A DNA stretch of 54,559 nt, from NCBI GenBank assembly GCA_020630195.1, contig JAHDBV010000011.1:1-54559 (forward strand). The letters are read 5' to 3'. A program made the translations under genes and the position numbers. Shown in pieces: positions 48,995 through 54,559 of the stretch (its first letter is position 1; each line of letters begins with the position of its first letter). The notes beneath the pieces were generated by a model, which saw only the letters and a list, made by a program, of their open reading frames with translations, was not told where the DNA came from and ran no database searches. Source of the DNA: Acidimicrobiales bacterium (lineage in GTDB: Bacteria; Actinomycetota; Acidimicrobiia; Acidimicrobiales; SZUA-35).

Positions 48995-50574
48995 TGCCGT
49001 CCGTCTCGATCCGCTGGGTGATCGCCGTGCTCGCCCTGGTGGCGAGTGCGGGGGTCATCGGGGCCATGCTCAGCGTGGCCGACAGCCAACTCGAGCGCGC
49101 CCGTGCGGCCGAAGTCGCCGCGATCCGGATGGAACGCAGCCTGGCCGTCGACGACATCGTCGAGTCGGGCGTGGGTGAGGGCGGCGCCCGACGCGCCCTG
49201 GCCGTGGAGGCCATCGGCTTCGACCTCGGCCCGCTCGGCGACACACTCGGCGGCGATCTGGCGCAGTCCGAACGATCGGTCGATGCCGCGATCAGGATCC
49301 TCGAGGCGAACCCCGTCGAGGGCGACACCGGTGCCGACGAGTTGATCGACGAGGTCCGCCGCCTCCGTGCCGACGTCGATGCCGACGCGCTCGACTTCGA
49401 ACAACTCACCGATCGATACGACGCCCTGGTCCAACTCGCCCGGGCGGTTGCGTTCAAGGAGCGTGACGTCGCCTCCATCGAGATCGCCCAGGCCGGCTCA
49501 GCCCGGTCGATCGGCGACGTGGCTCGGCTCGAGGCACTCGGTGCCCTCAAAGAGGAGCTGTCCGACTGGCTGACCGTCTCGGTCGAGATCTCGCTGGGTG
49601 GTGGCGATCCCGCGGAGACCCTCGGTCGGACCTCGACCGTGACCCAGCGTCAGACCGACCTCCTCCGTCGTTGGCCCGCCCTCGCCGGCGAACCCGCGCT
49701 GGTGCTCGTCGAGGACGGTGCCACCGACCGATCGGCGCTGGCGACCCTCATCGCCGAAGGCTCCCGCCCGGATGAGGCGGCACTGATCCAGCTCGTGGCG
49801 GAGCAGCGGGAGGCGCTCGTCGCCCTCGCCGAGCTGCGCTACGCGGAGAACGCCCGGGTCGTCGAGCGTCTCGAGGCGGCACGGGCCGACGCCCGTGCCC
49901 GGGCGACGTGGTACGTGCTCGCGGCCACCGGGGTCGCCATCGTGGCGCTGCTCGTCCTGTTGCTCATCCTCCGGTTCGTCGATCGTCGCCTCGACCAGGT
50001 CGTGCAGCTCGCCGACCGGATCCGTCGTCGTCAGCCCGTCGAGGATCTCGAGACCCGTCGTCCGGAGCTCGCCGAGCTCGCCGCCGTCCGCTCCACGTTG
50101 CGGGAGCTCGATGCAGGCCTCCGCACCGACGAGCTCACGGGTCTGTCGAACCGGGCGGGGCTTCGCCGGGCCTTCGCACTCGGCGGCTCGGGAGGTGTGC
50201 TCGCGATCGACCTCGACGGACTCAAGCCCGTCAACGACGAACACGGGCACGCCCGTGGTGATCTTCTCCTCGTCGAACTGGCGACCCGGTTCATCGACGA
50301 GTTCCGCGACACCGACGTGGTCGCCCGCGTCGGTGGCGACGAGTTCGTGGTGCTGGTGCCCTCGGCCGACGATCTCCAGCACGTGTCCGACCGTGTGCGC
50401 GACATCGCCAGCAGGCCCTTCGATCTCGCCGATGGCGTCACGGTGAGGATCTCGGCCAGTGTCGGTCGGGCGATCGTCCGGGGTGGCGATCTCGACTCGG
50501 CGCTGCTCGAGGCCGACGACGCCCTCTACGCGGAGAAGCGCCGCCGCCGGACCGGCGTGACCGAACCGGTCTGA
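48994..50574 (+). CDS. Membrane diguanylate cyclase (GGDEF) with intact I-site
   Basis: Makes cyclic di-GMP from GTP. The 526-residue protein has helix 1 (VIAVLALVASAGVIGAMLSV), a long extracytoplasmic helical sensor region (about 28-305, Ala/Glu/Arg-rich with little else recognisable), helix 2 (VLAATGVAIVALLVLLLILRFV), a short HAMP-like linker and the GGDEF domain (about 365-520). The active site is RVGGDEFVVL (447-451), and the inhibitory RxxD lies five residues before it (R438-D441), so product inhibition is expected. The start is the ATG at 48994; a GTG three bases earlier is possible. Sits between relA and hisS. Confidence 0.93.
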   Translation: MPSVSIRWVIAVLALVASAGVIGAMLSVADSQLERARAAEVAAIRMERSLAVDDIVESGVGEGGARRALAVEAIGFDLGPLGDTLGGDLAQSERSVDAAIRILEANPVEGDTGADELIDEVRRLRADVDADALDFEQLTDRYDALVQLARAVAFKERDVASIEIAQAGSARSIGDVARLEALGALKEELSDWLTVSVEISLGGGDPAETLGRTSTVTQRQTDLLRRWPALAGEPALVLVEDGATDRSALATLIAEGSRPDEAALIQLVAEQREALVALAELRYAENARVVERLEAARADARARATWYVLAATGVAIVALLVLLLILRFVDRRLDQVVQLADRIRRRQPVEDLETRRPELAELAAVRSTLRELDAGLRTDELTGLSNRAGLRRAFALGGSGGVLAIDLDGLKPVNDEHGHARGDLLLVELATRFIDEFRDTDVVARVGGDEFVVLVPSADDLQHVSDRVRDIASRPFDLADGVTVRISASVGRAIVRGGDLDSALLEADDALYAEKRRRRTGVTEPV

Positions 50575-50621
50575 CGGCCCGATCCGGCGAAAACGTCCCC
50601 GGCTCCCGACGGTGCGCCGGG

Positions 50622-50627
50622 TACCCT
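50622..50627 (+). promoter_or_regulatory. -10 element (TACCCT) of hisS
   Basis: TACCCT ends 9 nt before the ATG at 50637; leaderless arrangement. Confidence 0.6.
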
Positions 50628-50636
50628 TCGCCCCTC

Positions 50637-51896
50637 ATGGCCGCGCCCACCTTCACCGCCACGCCGGGCACTCGTGACCTGCTGAACCCCACCACCTCAC
50701 GTATGCGTGAGCTCGTGGAGACCTTCGCCGACGAGGCGACCAAGGCCGGGTTCGGGCAGATCGTGCCGCCGATGTTCGAGGACCTCGACGTCTTCGTCCG
50801 CCTCGGCGAGTCGACCGACGTGGTCTCGAAGGAGCTCTACGCCTTCACCGACGCCGGGGAGCGGCGCCTCGCGCTGCGCCCGGAGTTCACCGCCTCGGTG
50901 TGTCGGGCGTACGTGCAGCATCGTCCGACCACGCCGTGGAAGGCCTGGTACGCCGGTCCGGCGTTCCGGCAGGAGAAGGCCCAGCGCGGCCGCTATCGCC
51001 AGTTCGATCAGGTGGGTGCCGAGGTCATCGGCTCCCACGACCCCGACCTCGACACCGAGTTGATCGCGCTCGCCTGGCGGTTCTACGCCCGCCTCGGGCT
51101 GTCGCAGGTCCGCCTGGTGATCAACACCCTGGGCGACAAGGCGGATCGTCCGCCGTTCCTCGACGCCCTGACGGCGCACTTCACCGCCGCCGGCGACGCG
51201 CTCTCCGCCGAGAGCCGGGCCACCCTCGAGAAGAACCCACTGCGCGTGCTCGACTCGAAGCGCGAACAGGACGCCGAGATCATCGCCACCGCCCCGGCCC
51301 TCGCCGACTTCCTGTCGGACGAGGCGGCCGCCGCCTTCGATCGGGTCCAGGCCGGGCTCCGGCTGCTCGACGTGCCGTTCGTCGTCGAACCGAAGCTCGT
51401 TCGTGGGCTCGATTACTACACCCGCACGACGTTCGAGTTCGTCTCCGACGCGCTCCAGTCGGCACAGAACGCCGTGGGCGGCGGCGGTCGCTACGACGGC
51501 CTCGTCGCCGACCTCGGCGGACCGGCCGACCCCGGTGTCGGCTTCGCCCTCGGGGTCGACCGCACGCTGCTCGCCTGCGACGACGAAGGTGTGTTCGGCG
51601 CCAGCGACGCCGAGCTCGACGCATTCGTGGTCGACACCACCGGTGAGTTCGCCGCCCTGCGGCTCGTGGACACGATCCGCCGTGCCGGGCTCCGTGCCGA
51701 CCGTGCCTACGACGGACGTTCGATGAAGGCCCAGATGAAGGCCGCCAACCGATCCGGCGCCTCCGTGGCCGTGATCGTCGGCCCCGATGAGGCCGCCGCC
51801 GACGAACTGGTCGTCCGCCCCCTGCGAAGCGACGCCGAACAGCGCCGCGTCGCCACCTCCGATCTCGTCCCCGCTCTCCGCGGCCTGCTCGACTGA
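50637..51896 (+). CDS. hisS: Histidyl-tRNA synthetase
   Basis: Charges tRNA-His. The 419-residue class II enzyme has PGTRDLLNPTTSRM, VPPMFEDLDVFVRLGESTDVVSKELYAF (motif 1 and insertion), LRPEFTASVCRAYV, YAGPAFRQEKAQRGRYRQFDQVG (motif 2), the histidine-A region LVRGLDYYTRTTFE, GGGGRYDGLVADLGG, VGFALGVDRTLLA (motif 3) and a C-terminal anticodon-binding domain. The ATG is fixed by TACCCT. aspS follows after 32 bp. Confidence 0.96.
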   Translation: MAAPTFTATPGTRDLLNPTTSRMRELVETFADEATKAGFGQIVPPMFEDLDVFVRLGESTDVVSKELYAFTDAGERRLALRPEFTASVCRAYVQHRPTTPWKAWYAGPAFRQEKAQRGRYRQFDQVGAEVIGSHDPDLDTELIALAWRFYARLGLSQVRLVINTLGDKADRPPFLDALTAHFTAAGDALSAESRATLEKNPLRVLDSKREQDAEIIATAPALADFLSDEAAAAFDRVQAGLRLLDVPFVVEPKLVRGLDYYTRTTFEFVSDALQSAQNAVGGGGRYDGLVADLGGPADPGVGFALGVDRTLLACDDEGVFGASDAELDAFVVDTTGEFAALRLVDTIRRAGLRADRAYDGRSMKAQMKAANRSGASVAVIVGPDEAAADELVVRPLRSDAEQRRVATSDLVPALRGLLD

Positions 51897-51928
51897 GCGG
51901 CCGCCGACTCCGAACAGGACCCATCACG

Positions 51929-53662
51929 ATGATGCGCACCCTTCGCTGCGGCGAACTCCGAACCGAACACGTCGGCCAGACCGTCACGGTCTGCGGCTGG
52001 GTGAACAAGCGCCGCGAGCACGGCGAGCACCTCGCCTTCGTCGATCTCCGGGACCACTCCGGGGTGGTCCAGTGCGTGGTCGACAACACCGTCGACGTGC
52101 GCTCGGAGTACGTGCTCGCGATCACCGGCACCGTGCGGATCCGTCCGGAGGGCACCGCCAACCCCGAGCTCGCCACCGGCGAGGTCGAGATCCACGAGGC
52201 CACCGTCGAGATCCTCAGCGCCGCCGAGCCACCCGTGTTCCCCATGGACGAGCGGGCCGACGACGTCGACGAGATGGTGCGACTCAAGCACCGCTACCTG
52301 GATCTCCGCCGCTCCCGGATGCAGCGGAACCTGCGGGTTCGCAGCCAGGTCAACCGGGCGATCCGTGAGGCGATGTACGCCCAGGACTTCGTCGAGGTCG
52401 AGACGCCGCTCCTCATGCCCTCGACGCCCGAGGGTGCACGCGAGTTCATCGTGCCGGCCCGTCAGCGGCCCGGCTCGTTCTACGCGCTCCCGCAGTCGCC
52501 GCAGCTCTACAAGCAGCTCCTGATGGTCGGCGGCCTCGACCGCTACTTCCAGATCGCCCGCTGCCTCCGTGACGAAGACCTCCGGGCCGATCGCCAGTAC
52601 GAGTTCACCCAGCTCGACATGGAGATGAGCTTCGTCGACGTCGACGACGTGCTCGACGCCGTCGAGGTGGCCGTGCTCGACGCGGCCGAGGCCGTGACCG
52701 GCGTGCGGCCCGACGAAGTCGCCCGGATCACCTGGCACGACGCGATGGAGCGATTCGGTTCCGACAAGCCCGACCTGCGTTTCGGGATGGAGCTCGTCGA
52801 GCTCACCCCGATCTTCGCCGACACCGGCTTCAAGGCCTTCTCGACGGCCGGGTCGATCAAGGGCATCAAGGTCGACGGCGGGGCCGCCGACTACGGCCGC
52901 AACAAGCTCGACAACCTGACCGACGAGGCGAAGAGCTTCGGTGCGAAGGGCATGGTCTGGCTCAAGGTCGAGGCCGACCTCACCTTCAACTCCCCGGTCG
53001 CCAAATTCTTGTCCGAGGACGAGAGCCGGGCGATCGTGTCGGCCTTCGACGCCGCCGAGGGTGACCTCATCCTGATCATCGCGGACGAGTGGGCGACCAC
53101 CTGTGAGGTGCTCGGCGAACTCCGGAACCGCATCGGCCGTCCGCCGGTGTCGGAGGGGCCCTACAAGTACCTCTGGGTCACCGACTTCCCGTTGTTCGTC
53201 GGCGTCGACGCCGAGTCGGGTCAACCCCGCCCCGGGCACCACCCGTTCTGCCATCCGCATCCCGAGGACATCGACAAGATCGCCGATGATCCGATGTCGG
53301 TGCGTGCGCTCGCCTACGACCTCGTGCTCAACGGCTGGGAGCTCGGTTCGGGTTCGATCCGAATCCACGACGCCGATCTCCAGCGTCAGGTCTTCAGCCA
53401 TCTCGGGATCTCCGACGAGGAGGCCGAGGCCCGGTTCGGCTTCTTCCTGAACCCGTTCCGCTACGGCGCACCGCCGCACGGCGGCTTCGCCTTCGGCATC
53501 GACCGCCTGTCCGCGATCCTGGCCGGCGAGGACAACATCCGCGAGATCATCGCCTTCCCGAAGCCGCAGTCGGGCCTCGACCCGATGACGCTGGCACCGA
53601 ACGAGGTCGACGAGCGTCATCTCGACGAGCTCGGCATCCGGGCCCTGCCGCCCGCGACCTGA
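51929..53662 (+). CDS. aspS: Aspartyl-tRNA synthetase, bacterial type with GAD domain
   Basis: Charges tRNA-Asp; may also charge tRNA-Asn if the genome has gatCAB (not visible here). The 577-residue protein has an N-terminal OB anticodon-binding domain (CGWVNKRREHGEHLAFVDLRDHSG), the motif 1 region RYLDLRRSRMQRNLRVRSQV, PSTPEGAREFIVPARQRPGSFYALPQSPQLYKQLL, motif 2 FQIARCLRDEDLRADRQYEFTQLDME, the bacterial GAD insertion (about 290-400), and motif 3 GGFAFGIDRLSAILAG. The start is ATG 51929, 9 nt after AGGA; the next codon is also ATG. Confidence 0.96.
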   Translation: MMRTLRCGELRTEHVGQTVTVCGWVNKRREHGEHLAFVDLRDHSGVVQCVVDNTVDVRSEYVLAITGTVRIRPEGTANPELATGEVEIHEATVEILSAAEPPVFPMDERADDVDEMVRLKHRYLDLRRSRMQRNLRVRSQVNRAIREAMYAQDFVEVETPLLMPSTPEGAREFIVPARQRPGSFYALPQSPQLYKQLLMVGGLDRYFQIARCLRDEDLRADRQYEFTQLDMEMSFVDVDDVLDAVEVAVLDAAEAVTGVRPDEVARITWHDAMERFGSDKPDLRFGMELVELTPIFADTGFKAFSTAGSIKGIKVDGGAADYGRNKLDNLTDEAKSFGAKGMVWLKVEADLTFNSPVAKFLSEDESRAIVSAFDAAEGDLILIIADEWATTCEVLGELRNRIGRPPVSEGPYKYLWVTDFPLFVGVDAESGQPRPGHHPFCHPHPEDIDKIADDPMSVRALAYDLVLNGWELGSGSIRIHDADLQRQVFSHLGISDEEAEARFGFFLNPFRYGAPPHGGFAFGIDRLSAILAGEDNIREIIAFPKPQSGLDPMTLAPNEVDERHLDELGIRALPPAT

Positions 53663-53670
53663 GACCGCCG

Positions 53671-53904
53671 ATGACCGAGCAGGCCGAGCCCGAACCCACC
53701 CGGGTCGAGCTCCGTCGCGACGGTCCGATCGTCGTGCGGGGCCCGGTCACGTTCGACGACGGCTCGGGGCCGATCGCGGTCGAGCGGCTCGCGCTGTGTC
53801 GCTGCGGCCGATCGTCGGACGCGCCGCGCTGCGACGGCAGCCACAAAGGCAGCGACTTCCGTGCCGACGGCGTGGTCCCACCGAGGAAACCCGGCAGGCC
53901 CTGA
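53671..53904 (+). CDS. CDGSH-type iron-sulfur protein
   Basis: Small [2Fe-2S] protein of 77 residues. The motif CRCGRSSDAPRCDGSH carries three Cys and one His in the CDGSH spacing that binds a redox-active, pH-labile cluster. The N-terminus (about 1-42, VELRRDGPIVVRGPVTF) forms a beta region typical of the single-domain family. It starts 8 bp after aspS, so it is probably read through from it, although a functional link is not obvious. The ending is truncated-looking (PPRKPGRP) but matches the length of minimal bacterial members. Confidence 0.88.
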   Translation: MTEQAEPEPTRVELRRDGPIVVRGPVTFDDGSGPIAVERLALCRCGRSSDAPRCDGSHKGSDFRADGVVPPRKPGRP

Positions 53905-53913
53905 GCGGGCCGG

Positions 53914-54559
<646 letters not shown>

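Overview
The window is a high-GC chromosomal segment from a member of the Actinomycetota. The gene content and order fit class Acidimicrobiia best; this is inferred from content, not from a search. The lineage evidence is a mycothiol ligase (mshC), an InhA-type enoyl reductase, a PgsA / PatA-like acyltransferase / PimA phosphoinositide-mannoside cluster, and two gene strings in the same order as in mycobacteria: thrS-HIT-pgsA-patA-pimA-...-pdxS-pdxT-yebC-ruvCAB, and yajC-secD-secF-apt-relA-hisS-aspS. There are no tRNA or rRNA genes, no insertion sequence and no CRISPR-Cas. It is mostly core chromosome with a few accessory insertions.

Layout. 1-8.9 kb: a biotin carboxylase (cut by the window start) divergent from birA, then two exported coiled-coil M23 peptidases flanking a pair of CNNM/CBS membrane proteins, a 41-bp repeat array, and an APH-like kinase with a DUF6285-like partner. 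8.9-12.8 kb: an exported three-gene operon (small secreted protein, four-helix membrane protein, large DUF2341-like protein) with unusually strong hairpins. 12.8-16.5 kb: fabI/inhA, mshC, a PlsC-type acyltransferase and a membrane protein. 16.5-25 kb: thrS, a HIT protein, the phosphoinositide-mannoside genes, an M48-like protein without its zinc ligands and a DUF3048 lipoprotein. 25-33 kb: pdxST, yebC, an ABC exporter on the minus strand, ruvCAB and queA. 33-38.2 kb: an acyltransferase-3 membrane protein, a sensor kinase/response regulator pair, unknown membrane proteins and a 39-residue membrane peptide. 38.2-53.7 kb: tgt, yajC-secD-secF, an inserted minus-strand pair (secreted propeller/FN3 protein and a GH2 glycosidase), apt-relA, a diguanylate cyclase, hisS, aspS and a CDGSH protein. 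The window ends inside a Pro/Ala-rich minus-strand gene.

Expression signals are the clearest feature not explained by the gene list. Sixteen genes have a TANNNT hexamer ending 6-9 nt before their ATG or GTG with no Shine-Dalgarno sequence, the arrangement expected of leaderless mRNAs. A seventeenth has a one-base variant. Genes inside operons instead start at ATGA, GTGA or TGATG overlaps or after a Shine-Dalgarno. In three places the TAG stop codon of one gene is the first half of the TAGNNT hexamer of the next promoter. At four gene ends, a short duplication or tandem array includes the stop codon itself.

No intergenic gap exceeds about 270 bases. The largest, 31658-31926, holds an AT-rich, operator-like stretch with no obvious target gene. 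The next, 8913-9156, holds hairpins upstream of the secreted-protein operon.
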